NCBI GenBank assembly: GCA_903834145.1
Contig: CAILHY010000022.1
Span: forward strand, 62,001 to 126,000
Source of the DNA: an uncultured Actinomycetes bacterium
GTDB taxonomy: Bacteria > Actinomycetota > Actinomycetes > Nanopelagicales > Nanopelagicaceae
Direction of reading: 5' to 3'
Length of the DNA stretch: 64,000 bases
A model generated the notes under the pieces. That model saw only the letters and a list, made by a program, of their open reading frames with translations, ran no database searches and was not told the DNA's origin. Shown here piece after piece: positions 45,602 through 54,322 of the stretch; the first letter of the stretch is position 1, and every line of letters begins with the position of its first letter. Position numbers and translations under genes: made by a program.

Positions 45602-46036
45602 ATGCCCAATGTGATCAAGGGACGAAGAATGGCTTTTGATTTTGGGGATGTTCGCATTGGGGTAGCTATTAGCGATGTTGACGGAATTCTGGCAGTTCCC
45701 CTGACCACTTTGATCAATATAGAGGACACCCTTTTTCTTCAGATTGCCGAACTTTTCGATGAATATCAACCTATTCACCTTTACGTTGGAAAACCGTTAC
45801 ATCTTTCTGGAAAAGAGAGCGAATCCACGATTAAGGCGATGAATTTTGCTGAAAAATTGCGACAGATGAGTCCGACTCCCGTGTCATTGATTGATGAAAG
45901 ACTCTCCACGGTATCAGCGGCCCGTCAACTGCAAGAAGCAGGTAAGAACGCTAAACAGGCTCGAAAAGTGATTGATGAAGCCGCGGCGGTTGGCATATTG
46001 GAAGCCGCACTAAACGCGCAAAAGAGTCGCCCATGA
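45602..46036 (+). CDS. ruvX: Putative pre-16S rRNA nuclease RuvX/YqgF
   Basis: RNase H-fold protein of 144 residues: FDFGDVRIGVAISD, VGKPLHLSGKESES and SLIDERLSTVSAARQL, with the Asp/Glu triad residues of the family. In E. coli YqgF processes pre-16S rRNA; a resolvase role is not supported. ATG start 2 nt after alaS, and ATGA overlap with mltG. Confidence 0.94.
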   Translation: MPNVIKGRRMAFDFGDVRIGVAISDVDGILAVPLTTLINIEDTLFLQIAELFDEYQPIHLYVGKPLHLSGKESESTIKAMNFAEKLRQMSPTPVSLIDERLSTVSAARQLQEAGKNAKQARKVIDEAAAVGILEAALNAQKSRP

Positions 46037-47058
46037 AAAGACAATTCTATTTTCGTTTAGCGGCTGCTCTTAGCGCAGTCGTTCTTATTACTGGAGGCGT
46101 TTATTTCAGTCGCTCACATGTAAGTGCGTCGCCGGATTTTGTTGCCTTGACTTCAACCCAAGAAATTTCCATTGAGATTCCGCAAGGGGCAACGGGTTCA
46201 GATATCGCCCAACTCTTGGCACAGGCTGGAGTAGTGAAATCTTTCAGCGCTTTCTTTAAAGTGGCGGTCAGTGATTCACGTTCGGCTCAAGTGGCACCTG
46301 GAGTACACAGATTAGATGTAGGTATTTCAGCAAGAAGCGCTCTGAACCAACTTCTGGACAGTAAACGAATTCCCAATCTTGTAAAGATTACCGAAGGAGA
46401 GTGGACCTCTGAAATATTGGCCCAATTAGCTAAGAGCGGTCTATCGCAAAGTGCCTTGAAGCAGGGGCTTGGGGAGATCACGCTTCCCGCGGGATTTAGC
46501 GGAACTGAAGGAATCTTCTTCCCAGCGCAATACAGTTTTCCTACCGGTACCTTGGCGAAAAATGCTTTGCAATCGATGGTGGATCGCTTTGCGACGCAGG
46601 CGCAAGCGTCAGGGATTTCAGCAGGAGATTCGGATTTCACTCCGATGCAACTACTCACAATTGCTTCCATCATCCAAGCCGAAGGGGATACTCAAGATTT
46701 TGCGAAAATCTCGAGAGTGATTCGCAATCGCCTAAAAGTAGGAATGCAACTTCAGATGGATACGACTGTTCATTATGTTTTGAAATCGCGCGGACATGTT
46801 TTCTTGAGTTCGGCATCAACACAGATTGCTTCCCCATATAACACGTACCGACATTTTGGATTACCGCCTGGACCGATCGGCAATCCGGGTGCCGACGCAA
46901 TGGTGGCAGCGTTACATCCTGCCGCAGGAGACTGGCTTTACTTCATAACAGTCAAACCCGGTGATACCCGATTTACTTCGTCGGATAAAGAATTTTTGGC
47001 GTGGAAAAGTGAATACGAGAAGAACCTTCGCGCAGGTGCTTTTGGAGCCACACAATGA
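46033..47058 (+). CDS. mltG: Endolytic murein transglycosylase MltG
   Basis: Membrane-anchored lytic transglycosylase of 341 residues cleaving nascent glycan strands at the septum or pole. N-terminal helix (LAAALSAVVLITGGVYF), a LysM-like domain (EISIEIPQGATGSDIAQLLAQAG), then the YceG domain with catalytic Glu in ASIIQAEGD, GMQLQMDTTVHYVL and PYNTYRHFGLPPGPIGNPG. ATGA overlaps on both sides tie it to ruvX and aroE. Confidence 0.95.
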   Translation: MKRQFYFRLAAALSAVVLITGGVYFSRSHVSASPDFVALTSTQEISIEIPQGATGSDIAQLLAQAGVVKSFSAFFKVAVSDSRSAQVAPGVHRLDVGISARSALNQLLDSKRIPNLVKITEGEWTSEILAQLAKSGLSQSALKQGLGEITLPAGFSGTEGIFFPAQYSFPTGTLAKNALQSMVDRFATQAQASGISAGDSDFTPMQLLTIASIIQAEGDTQDFAKISRVIRNRLKVGMQLQMDTTVHYVLKSRGHVFLSSASTQIASPYNTYRHFGLPPGPIGNPGADAMVAALHPAAGDWLYFITVKPGDTRFTSSDKEFLAWKSEYEKNLRAGAFGATQ

Positions 47059-47861
47059 TTCGCGCGGCAGTTTTAGGGTCCCCGATTAATCATTCTCTTT
47101 CTCCAATTTTGCACAGTGTTGCGTACAAGCACTTAGGAATCATGGGCGAATACCTAGCGATTGAAGTCCAACCGGATGCATTGGCGAAATTTATTGCAAC
47201 GTGCGATATTTCTTGGACAGGTTTTTCTTTGACAATGCCTTTGAAGGAAGAAGTGATTGTGGTAGCCGATGAGGTAGATCCTCTTGCCATGCAGATTGAA
47301 AGTGCCAATACCTTGCTCCGACACGAAAAGGGTTGGAAAGCGCTCACTACTGATGTCAATGGTTTTCGAATGGCGCTAAATTTTCACAAAGTTACGACTT
47401 GGCACAGCGCTGTTGTAATTGGATCAGGGGCTACGGCACGTGCAGCAATGGCAGCCCTTGACGGGACCGGGCGAGTTATCACAGTCATCCATCGCAACCC
47501 TAAGAGGTGCCCGGCAATGCTCAAGGCTGCTCCATTGAGCGCAGTGAATTTTCTGGATTGGGCCGCTCCTTTGCCCCAGGCGGACATCACTATCAACACA
47601 ACTCCCGCTGGTGCTGCTGATTCATTGGCGCAATCCTTGGCCTCAAGAGTCGATGGAGTGCTATTTGAAGCGCTCTACAATCCCTGGCCCACTCTTTTGT
47701 TGGAGAAGTGGCGAGAATCCGGTGGTCAGGTGATAGATGGTCTGGATCTTCTTGTACATCAAGGCATCGATCAGATTGCTTTAATGACCGGCCTAGAAAT
47801 TGAGCGTGAGGAATTCGCACCTTTGTTAAGAAAAGCAGGTTTAGCGGCTCTTCGCAGGTAA
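47055..47861 (+). CDS. aroE: Shikimate dehydrogenase
   Basis: NADP-dependent oxidoreductase of 268 residues that reduces 3-dehydroshikimate. Shikimate site SLSPILHS, catalytic Lys in MPLKEE, Asp in DVNGFR, and nucleotide-binding region VVIGSGATARAAMAAL with GSGATA in place of GAGGA. Head of the aro cluster; a 57-bp gap follows before aroC. Confidence 0.94.
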   Translation: MIRAAVLGSPINHSLSPILHSVAYKHLGIMGEYLAIEVQPDALAKFIATCDISWTGFSLTMPLKEEVIVVADEVDPLAMQIESANTLLRHEKGWKALTTDVNGFRMALNFHKVTTWHSAVVIGSGATARAAMAALDGTGRVITVIHRNPKRCPAMLKAAPLSAVNFLDWAAPLPQADITINTTPAGAADSLAQSLASRVDGVLFEALYNPWPTLLLEKWRESGGQVIDGLDLLVHQGIDQIALMTGLEIEREEFAPLLRKAGLAALRR

Positions 47862-47924
47862 ATATTTTGTCAGAGCGGTCATATTTGAGAACGAGTAAGT
47901 CTCCTTCTCTGACAGAATATGCCA

Positions 47925-49106
47925 ATGCGTTGGTTAACTGCAGGTGAATCTCATGGACAAGCTCTTTCGGCGATTATCGAAGGGCTCCCAGCCGGCATTG
48001 AGATCACCTCTGAAGAGATTGACCGCCACTTAGCCAGACGACGCCTGGGAGCAGGACGTGGGGCACGACAAAGTTTTGAGGCTGACAAAATCACCATCCT
48101 TGGTGGGGTCCGATTAGGAGTAACTCAAGGTGGCCCAATCTCCATTCAAGTGGGAAATTCTGAATGGCCCAAATGGGAAAAGGTTATGTCGCCAGATCCA
48201 GTGCCTGCCGAGCAATTAGAAGGTTTGGCCCGCAACGCACCTCTCACGCGTCCGCGACCAGGACATGCAGATTTAGCGGGGATGCAGAAGTACGACTTTG
48301 ATGATGCCAGGCCGATCCTTGAACGTGCAAGCGCACGCGAAACCGCCGCACGAGTGGCGTTGGGCGCCGTGGCACGAGCATTTCTTGAACAAGCCGTTGG
48401 AGTAACAATTCTCAGCCACGTTCTCTCCATTGGTTCGATCAGAGTTCCTGAAGATTGCGAACTACCCAAGAGCGATGACCTACTTCGCATTGATATGGAT
48501 GCAGTGAGGTGTGCACATCCACAGACGAGTGTCGCGATGCTCGCTGAAATTGAAGGCGCTCATCGAGATGGTGACACATTAGGCGGAGTAGTCGAGGTTT
48601 TGGCATTTAATCTTCCACCGGGGCTTGGTTCTCACGTTCACGGCGATCGTCGATTAGATTCTCAATTGGCTGGCGCAATCATGGGGATTCAAGCGATTAA
48701 AGGTGTAGAGATTGGTGATGGATTCCTCTCCGCCACCAGAAGAGGTTCTCTCGCTCACGATGAAATTGAGCGGGGCTCAGATGGCTCAATCCGGCGCCGG
48801 ACCGATCGCGCAGGCGGCACCGAAGGCGGAATGAGTAATGGTGAAATTCTAAGAGTGCGTGCAGCCATGAAACCTATTTCAACAATTCCGAAAGCACTTG
48901 ACACCATTGATGTAGCCACTGGCGAACCTGCGAAGGCGATCAACCAACGATCGGATGTTTGTGCAGTTCCAGCAGCAGGAGTTGTTGCTGAAGCAATGGT
49001 GGCTTTGGTTTTGGCGCAATCGGTGTTGGAGAAATTCGGCGGGGATAGCGTGCGAGAAACTCGAAGAAATTTCGAATCCTATATGGCCAATTTGCGTTTT
49101 AAGTAG
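47925..49106 (+). CDS. aroC: Chorismate synthase
   Basis: FMN-dependent lyase of 393 residues making chorismate from 5-enolpyruvylshikimate-3-phosphate. Signature [18 protein letters not shown] and [17 protein letters not shown], with flavin-binding [19 protein letters not shown]. The start is the ATG 47925, giving the family start [14 protein letters not shown] 47919 is also possible. No Shine-Dalgarno sequence. aroK follows 5 nt after the stop. Confidence 0.97.
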   Translation: MRWLTAGESHGQALSAIIEGLPAGIEITSEEIDRHLARRRLGAGRGARQSFEADKITILGGVRLGVTQGGPISIQVGNSEWPKWEKVMSPDPVPAEQLEGLARNAPLTRPRPGHADLAGMQKYDFDDARPILERASARETAARVALGAVARAFLEQAVGVTILSHVLSIGSIRVPEDCELPKSDDLLRIDMDAVRCAHPQTSVAMLAEIEGAHRDGDTLGGVVEVLAFNLPPGLGSHVHGDRRLDSQLAGAIMGIQAIKGVEIGDGFLSATRRGSLAHDEIERGSDGSIRRRTDRAGGTEGGMSNGEILRVRAAMKPISTIPKALDTIDVATGEPAKAINQRSDVCAVPAAGVVAEAMVALVLAQSVLEKFGGDSVRETRRNFESYMANLRFK

Positions 49107-49111
49107 GAACG

Positions 49112-49624
49112 ATGACTTCTGGAATTATCTTGATCGGTCCACCTGGCGCAGGAAAGACGAGCATCGGTAACGCTTTGGCTAAAAAGTTGTCGTTGGACTT
49201 CTCAGACACAGACGCCCTCATTGAGAAGGAATGCAAAAAGACGATTTCCGAGATCTTCGTTGAAGATGGAGAGCCTTTTTTTCGGACAACAGAGGAGCGA
49301 GTGTGTTGCACCGCGATAGCCACTATTAACGGGGTTCTTTCCCTAGGGGGTGGGGCCATTTTGTCTGCACTCACACAAAGTGCTCTACGTACGTGTGCAC
49401 TCCCGGTTGTATTTCTCGATGTGTCCTTGACTGTCGCGGCTCCTCGAGTTGGTTTCAATCGTGATCGCCCGCTTTTGATGAACAATCCTCGTCAACAGTG
49501 GCAGAGCCTTATGGAGAAACGCCGTCCAATTTACGAAAATCTTGCAACGCTCACCATCCTTGTGGATGAAAAATCAGTGCTATCGATCGTCGATGAGATT
49601 TCACACGGGGTGGCGAATTCATGA
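49112..49624 (+). CDS. aroK: Shikimate kinase
   Basis: P-loop kinase of 170 residues phosphorylating shikimate. Walker A GPPGAGKTS, shikimate-binding DTDALIEKE, and RDRPLL lid Arg region. Overlaps aroB by ATGA at 49621-49624. Confidence 0.96.
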   Translation: MTSGIILIGPPGAGKTSIGNALAKKLSLDFSDTDALIEKECKKTISEIFVEDGEPFFRTTEERVCCTAIATINGVLSLGGGAILSALTQSALRTCALPVVFLDVSLTVAAPRVGFNRDRPLLMNNPRQQWQSLMEKRRPIYENLATLTILVDEKSVLSIVDEISHGVANS

Positions 49625-50676
49625 AGACGATTCGCGTAATCTCCGAAAGAGAATATGACGTAAAGATTGACTGTAATTGGAGAAGCGAACTAGGAAAACT
49701 CGCCATTGGGCGAGCACGCGTGGGAGTAGTAGTCGCTGCCTCTCTCGCCGATCGTGTGGGCGATCTTTCTTTAGAGGATGTTGATCTTCATATTTTTGAA
49801 ATTTCCGATGGCGAAGAAGCAAAGAGCGCCGATAATCTGCAATTGCTCTGGCAATGGCTCGGCGCTGGTGGCTTTACACGTAGTGACCTTCTTGTTGCAA
49901 TTGGAGGAGGAGCCACCACCGATATTTCTGGTTTCGCTGCTGCCACGTGGTTGCGGGGAATCGATTGGATTGCCGTACCGACCACCGTTGCGGGGATGGT
50001 CGATGCAGCCGTTGGCGGCAAGACCGGGATGAATTCCTCTTTTGGAAAAAATCTTATTGGCGCCTTTCATTCGCCGATCGCGGTCCTTACCGATCTTTCA
50101 TGGCTCACAACGTTATCTGATCGCGATTTTTCTGCAGGACTTGCTGAAGTGGTTAAGTGTGGATTCATCTCCGATGAAACTATTTTGGAGACCATTGAAT
50201 CGCGTTCCCTGTCTGAACTTCGTTCCTCATCCACGGTGATGTCTGATTTGATTTACAAAGCGGTATCGGTGAAAGCTTCGGCGGTATCCTCTGACTTTAA
50301 AGAAAGTTTCACAAGAGAGATTCTCAATTACGGCCACACTCTCGCCCACGCGATAGAGATCGACAGTGATTTCACTCTGCGCCATGGGGAAGCCGTTGCT
50401 ATTGGCATGGTTTTTGCCGCTGAACTTGCTGGTGAAAAAGGAGTCCTTCATGCCGATCTCATACAACGACACCGTGAGATCTTGATTCACCTTAACTTAC
50501 CCATTTCCTATCCGGCGTCATCGTGGTCTCGACTCTTGCCTTTGCTGGCTCTGGATAAGAAGAGTCGTGGAAGGCAGATTCGTTTTGTGGCGATCTCTCA
50601 CATTGGTAAAACGCTCCGGCTCGAAGATTGTTCGTTGGCGCAAATGTCTATCGCTTATGAGAGGATTTCTTCATGA
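49621..50676 (+). CDS. aroB: 3-Dehydroquinate synthase
   Basis: NAD- and Zn-dependent enzyme of 351 residues. Landmarks: GGGATTDISGFAAATWLRGI, AAVGGKTGMNSSFGKNLIGAFH, and zinc ligands in GLAEVVKCG and ILNYGHTLAHAIE. Overlaps aroK and aroQ by 4 bases each. Confidence 0.97.
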   Translation: MKTIRVISEREYDVKIDCNWRSELGKLAIGRARVGVVVAASLADRVGDLSLEDVDLHIFEISDGEEAKSADNLQLLWQWLGAGGFTRSDLLVAIGGGATTDISGFAAATWLRGIDWIAVPTTVAGMVDAAVGGKTGMNSSFGKNLIGAFHSPIAVLTDLSWLTTLSDRDFSAGLAEVVKCGFISDETILETIESRSLSELRSSSTVMSDLIYKAVSVKASAVSSDFKESFTREILNYGHTLAHAIEIDSDFTLRHGEAVAIGMVFAAELAGEKGVLHADLIQRHREILIHLNLPISYPASSWSRLLPLLALDKKSRGRQIRFVAISHIGKTLRLEDCSLAQMSIAYERISS

Positions 50677-51107
50677 AGATACTTGTACTGAACGGTCCGA
50701 ATCTCGCTCGTTTAGATATACGTGATTCCTCTATATATGGTGATTTTACTTACCCTGAATTAGTTGCTTTCATCGAAGCATCAGCAGAAGCTCTTGGGTT
50801 TATTGCTGATGTGCGCCAAAGCAATGAAGAAGCTCAAATCATCGGATGGTTACATGAGGCAGCCGATGCCTCTCTTCCCGTCATCATTAATCCCGCCGCC
50901 TTTACGCACTATTCGTACGCGATTCGTGACGCCGCGGAATTGCTAAAATCGCCGTTGATTGAAGTTCATCTATCTAATCCTTTGTCCCGCGAAGAATTTC
51001 GCCATACTTCAGTGATTTCAGGGGTGGCCACGGGAACGATTGCTGGTTTCGGCCCAAATTCCTACATTTTGGCCTTAGAGGCGCTGAAAAAGTTGCTGCA
51101 TAAGTAA
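50673..51107 (+). CDS. aroQ: 3-Dehydroquinate dehydratase, type II
   Basis: Small dodecameric dehydratase of 144 residues. The N-terminal motif LNGPNLARLDIRDSSIYG keeps the key Arg and Tyr, but departs from the consensus GPNLNLLGxREPxxYG at four places. The catalytic His (NPAAFTHYSYAIRDA) and the EVHLSNPLSREEFRHTS block are intact, so activity is expected. Last gene of the aro run; efp is 87 bp downstream. Confidence 0.94.
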   Translation: MKILVLNGPNLARLDIRDSSIYGDFTYPELVAFIEASAEALGFIADVRQSNEEAQIIGWLHEAADASLPVIINPAAFTHYSYAIRDAAELLKSPLIEVHLSNPLSREEFRHTSVISGVATGTIAGFGPNSYILALEALKKLLHK

Positions 51108-51193
51108 GGCTTCAATTGCGGGTATCCTGTGCCACTGGACTTGGTGGCTAAGAACGCAGCACCTCAATGGAACGCATAGGGATGGGATTGATC

Positions 51194-51754
51194 GTGGCTA
51201 CAACAAATGACCTGAAGAATGGCATGACTTTAGACATTGAAGGACAATTGTGGACTGTCGTGGAGTTTCAACACGTGAAGCCAGGTAAGGGCCCCGCCTT
51301 CGTTCGAACTAAGTTGAAATCGGTAATGAGCGGCAAAGTTATTGATCGCACTCTCAACGCCGGAGTCAAGATTGATATCGCAATTCTCGAGAAACGCGAT
51401 ATGCAATACCTGTACAAAGATGGCGATGATTTTGTATTCATGGATGCAAAGACCTACGATCAAATGGCGATTTCAGCTGAAACTGTGGGCGATGCTGTTA
51501 ATTACATGTTGGAAAACACTGATGCAGTGGTTGCTGTACATGAAGGCAATCCTCTTTATATTGAATTAGCGGCGTCGGTTCCTTTAACCATCACCTACAC
51601 CGAACCAGGGCTACAAGGGGATCGCTCCTCTGGCGGAACAAAACCGGCAACACTAGAGACAGGACTTGAGATTCAAGTTCCTCTCTTTATCAAACAAGAC
51701 GAAAAGGTTCTTGTAGATACACGCGATGGTTCATACCAGGGCCGCGCTAACTAG
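51194..51754 (+). CDS. efp: Elongation factor P
   Basis: Translation factor of 186 residues that relieves stalling at polyproline. The loop reads PGKGPAF, with Lys32 at the tip, the PGKGP type of Actinobacteria thought to work without modification. The start is GTG 51194, giving the family N-terminus [10 protein letters not shown]; upstream in-frame codons are not part of the family. Three OB-like domains are complete ([21 protein letters not shown]). The stop overlaps nusB by 1 base (TAGTG). Confidence 0.97.
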   Translation: MATTNDLKNGMTLDIEGQLWTVVEFQHVKPGKGPAFVRTKLKSVMSGKVIDRTLNAGVKIDIAILEKRDMQYLYKDGDDFVFMDAKTYDQMAISAETVGDAVNYMLENTDAVVAVHEGNPLYIELAASVPLTITYTEPGLQGDRSSGGTKPATLETGLEIQVPLFIKQDEKVLVDTRDGSYQGRAN

Positions 51755-52176
51755 TGTCCGCTCGAAGTAAAGCCCGAAAGCACGCTCTAGATATTTTGTT
51801 TGAAGCTGACATTCGAAACACTTCTGCTTCGGAAATTCTAACAACTCGGCTTGTGGTTGAAGAAGGTCCCGATGCTCGGCCGGTGCGCGATTACACGCAA
51901 AGTTTGATCGCCGGAGTTGCCGAGCATCGTCGAAAGATTGATGAATTGATTTCTACTTACGCTAAAGGGTGGGATATGGACCGCCTACCTGCGGTGGATC
52001 GAACAGTCTTACGGATTGCCATCTATGAAATTTTATGGGCGCAAGATATTCCTGATGCGGTGGCGATCGATGAGGCGTTAACTCTTGCTAAGGATCTTTC
52101 TACCGAGGAATCTGCGGCGTATATCCATGGTGTCCTGGGGCGAATCTCCTCCATTAAGGATGATTTAGCGCTGTAA
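51754..52176 (+). CDS. nusB: Transcription antitermination protein NusB
   Basis: RNA-binding protein of 140 residues acting with NusE in antitermination at rRNA operons: RKHALDILFEADIR start, DRLPAVDRTVLRIAIYEILW, and DEALTLAKDLSTEESAAYIHGVLGRI at the end. GTG start in the TAGTG overlap with efp. Its end overlaps the convergent bldD by 23 bases. Confidence 0.96.
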   Translation: MSARSKARKHALDILFEADIRNTSASEILTTRLVVEEGPDARPVRDYTQSLIAGVAEHRRKIDELISTYAKGWDMDRLPAVDRTVLRIAIYEILWAQDIPDAVAIDEALTLAKDLSTEESAAYIHGVLGRISSIKDDLAL

Positions 52177-52687
52177 TAAGAAATTTCTTCCTGCCGAGCC
52201 ACTGGGCGATTTCACCTTCGGTAGCGAAAGTAATCAAAGCTAGATTACTCAAGTCGGCTTTTCTCAGACTAAGAATTTCGCCGTTCCAATCAGAGCGTTG
52301 GCCAATGATCCATGCTAAAAATGTTCTGAGTTGGTTGAGTCGCGCATCGATTGGCCCTGCCTTGACCATGGCAACGGCCCGAAGGTCGATGACTATGCGA
52401 AATCCATCTTCCCCAGGAGCCGGTGAATTTTTCGGGGCGCAGAGCAGGTGAGAAAGCGGAACGTGATAAAGAGTGGCCAGTTCAATCGCTCTCTTTACGC
52501 TCAAGGTGCGATCACTCCTTTCGTAAGAGCCTAGAACTACAGCTTTGATTCGGCCACGAGTGAGACGTTCAACATCCCCAAGACTCCATCCATGCGATTT
52601 GCGAGTGAGTCGAAGACGTAAGGCAACATCGGTAATTGTTGTTTGTTCATAGAGTGGTTCTTCTGGTGTGAGAGCCTCTGGAGTCAT
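52154..52687 (-). CDS. bldD: BldD-like transcriptional regulator
   Basis: Helix-turn-helix regulator of 177 residues. The N-terminal Xre-type HTH (about 20-82) reads RKSHGWSLGDVERLTRGRIKA, then VLGSYERSDRTLSVKRAIELATLYHV, very close to Streptomyces BldD. The C-terminal part contains RSDWNGEILSLRKAD (131-145), which satisfies the c-di-GMP-binding signature RxD-x8-RxxD of BldD. It thus may respond to c-di-GMP, though no diguanylate cyclase gene is in this window. Position between nusB and pyrR is the one seen in other Actinobacteria. Leaderless start suggested by TAGAGT 6 nt upstream. Confidence 0.88.
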   Translation of the reverse strand: MTPEALTPEEPLYEQTTITDVALRLRLTRKSHGWSLGDVERLTRGRIKAVVLGSYERSDRTLSVKRAIELATLYHVPLSHLLCAPKNSPAPGEDGFRIVIDLRAVAMVKAGPIDARLNQLRTFLAWIIGQRSDWNGEILSLRKADLSNLALITFATEGEIAQWLGRKKFLITALNHP

Positions 52688-52693
52688 AAAGGG

Positions 52694-52699
52694 ACTCTA
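52694..52699 (-). promoter_or_regulatory. Candidate -10 box of bldD
   Basis: Minus strand TAGAGT ends 6 nt before the ATG at 52687; no Shine-Dalgarno sequence present. Confidence 0.4.
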
Positions 52700-52768
52700 A
52701 GGAAAAATCGAGCGCGCCACGATCTTCTATCCACAGCCAGGGATTCTCCCCATCGAAAAGCATCGTGA

Positions 52769-52774
52769 TAGGCT
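52769..52774 (+). promoter_or_regulatory. Candidate -10 box of the pyr operon
   Basis: TAGGCT, placing a start near 52781 and a leader of about 46 nt that contains the PyrR hairpin. No convincing -35. Confidence 0.4.
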
Positions 52775-52796
52775 CACGCCTGAAAATCCTTTAAGA

Positions 52797-52814
52797 CCCG
52801 TCCTGCGAGGCGGG
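52797..52814 (+). promoter_or_regulatory. PyrR-binding RNA hairpin in the pyr leader
   Basis: Stem CCCG (52797-52800) with CGGG (52811-52814) around the loop TCCTGCGAGG, which fits the PyrR-binding consensus (GTCCNGNGAGGYT-like). The Shine-Dalgarno AAGGAG (52816-52821) lies immediately after the stem, so PyrR bound with UMP could block ribosome access. This is the translation-repression arrangement, with no terminator seen. Confidence 0.8.
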
Positions 52815-52826
52815 GAAGGAGCGTCA

Positions 52827-53372
52827 ATGAGCGTTGCTATGCCTGCGGTGGATATCTCCCGCGCCCTTACTCGCATTGCCCATGAAATTCTTGAACGCAA
52901 TGGCGGTGCACAATCAATCACTTTGCTGGGAATTCCCACGCGCGGGGCCCATTTGGCAAGAAGGCTGGCCCAATCAATCGCGACTATTGAAGGCGTTCCT
53001 ACAACGGATATTGCCTCTGGGACACTAGATATCACGATGCATCGTGATGATCTTCGAATGCGAGCTCCCCGAGCCCTTATGCCTACCGTCATTCCGCCTG
53101 CAGGGATTCAGGGTCGTCATGTCATCTTGGTTGACGATGTTTTCTTTTCAGGACGCACAATTCGGGCTGCTCTTGATGCACTCGGAGAATTGGGCAGACC
53201 CAAAAGCGTCCAACTAGCTGTTCTGGTGGATCGCGGTCACAGAGAACTTCCCATCCGAGCGGATTTCGTCGGCAAGAATTTGCCAACCTCACGTACTCAA
53301 TCCGTCAAAGTTCATTTAATGGAACTCGATGGCGTGGATGAAGTAATCATCGAGGAAGAGGTGCAGGGATGA
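52827..53372 (+). CDS. pyrR: Bifunctional pyrimidine operon regulator / uracil phosphoribosyltransferase
   Basis: RNA-binding regulator of 181 residues with phosphoribosyltransferase fold. PRPP motif [21 protein letters not shown], and [13 protein letters not shown]. It likely represses its own operon through the leader hairpin when UMP is high. AAGGAG precedes the ATG by 6 nt. Overlaps pyrB (ATGA). Confidence 0.96.
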   Translation: MSVAMPAVDISRALTRIAHEILERNGGAQSITLLGIPTRGAHLARRLAQSIATIEGVPTTDIASGTLDITMHRDDLRMRAPRALMPTVIPPAGIQGRHVILVDDVFFSGRTIRAALDALGELGRPKSVQLAVLVDRGHRELPIRADFVGKNLPTSRTQSVKVHLMELDGVDEVIIEEEVQG

Positions 53373-54322
53373 TGCGCCACCTACTGTCGATCTCTGATCT
53401 AGATAAGACTCAAGCGCTTTCAATTCTCGATACTGCACTCGAACTCGCAAGAATTTCCGACGCCCCTGTCAAAAAGTTACCGACACTTCGTGGCCGCACA
53501 ATTGTGAATCTCTTCTATGAGGATTCCACCCGTACTCGGATCTCGTTTGAAGCGGCAGCCAAACGATTGTCAGCAGATGTGATTAATTTTTCTGCTAAAG
53601 GTTCCAGTGTTAGCAAAGGCGAATCATTGAAGGATACAGCGCAAACACTGCAAGCCATGGGCGCGGATGCTGTGATCATCAGACACTCTGCTTCTGGTGC
53701 ACCGCGTTGGTTGGCTGATTCAGAATGGATTTCTGGAAGTGTGATCAATGCAGGCGATGGAACACATGAACATCCTACGCAGGCGCTGCTTGATGCGTTC
53801 ACGATTCGTAAACATTTGGGATCAAGCACCGGAGATCTTCAAGGGCTGCACATAGGAATAGTCGGCGACATTTTGCACTCTCGAGTGGCCCGTTCCAATG
53901 TTTTACTTTTATCTCTGCTTGGCGCCCAAGTTTCCCTTATCGCTCCGCCCACTTTACTTCCGGTGGGCGTTGAAAGTTGGCCGGCAAAAATCTCATATGA
54001 TTTTGATTCAGTTCTGCCACATCTAGATGCGGTCATGATGCTACGTGTCCAGCAAGAACGCATGCAGGATCTTTTCTTTCCAACTGCTCGAGAGTATTCC
54101 CATTTCTTTGGTCTCAATAGAGACCGAATGGCTCTGATGAAGAAATCGGCGATCATCATGCACCCAGGGCCCATGAATCGTGGACTCGAAATCACGGCCG
54201 AATGCGCCGATAGTGCCCGCTCAGTGATTGTTGAACAAGTGGCCAACGGTGTGAGTGTTCGGATGGCCGTGCTTTATCTCTTACTTGCAGGATCAACCCA
54301 AGAACAAGGAGTGCTCCAATGA
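53369..54322 (+). CDS. pyrB: Aspartate carbamoyltransferase, catalytic subunit
   Basis: Catalytic subunit of 317 residues: carbamoyl phosphate motif [39 protein letters not shown] and [11 protein letters not shown]. No pyrI regulatory subunit is present. Overlaps pyrR and pyrC by 4 bases. ATG 53372 is an alternative. Confidence 0.97.
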   Translation: MMRHLLSISDLDKTQALSILDTALELARISDAPVKKLPTLRGRTIVNLFYEDSTRTRISFEAAAKRLSADVINFSAKGSSVSKGESLKDTAQTLQAMGADAVIIRHSASGAPRWLADSEWISGSVINAGDGTHEHPTQALLDAFTIRKHLGSSTGDLQGLHIGIVGDILHSRVARSNVLLLSLLGAQVSLIAPPTLLPVGVESWPAKISYDFDSVLPHLDAVMMLRVQQERMQDLFFPTAREYSHFFGLNRDRMALMKKSAIIMHPGPMNRGLEITAECADSARSVIVEQVANGVSVRMAVLYLLLAGSTQEQGVLQ

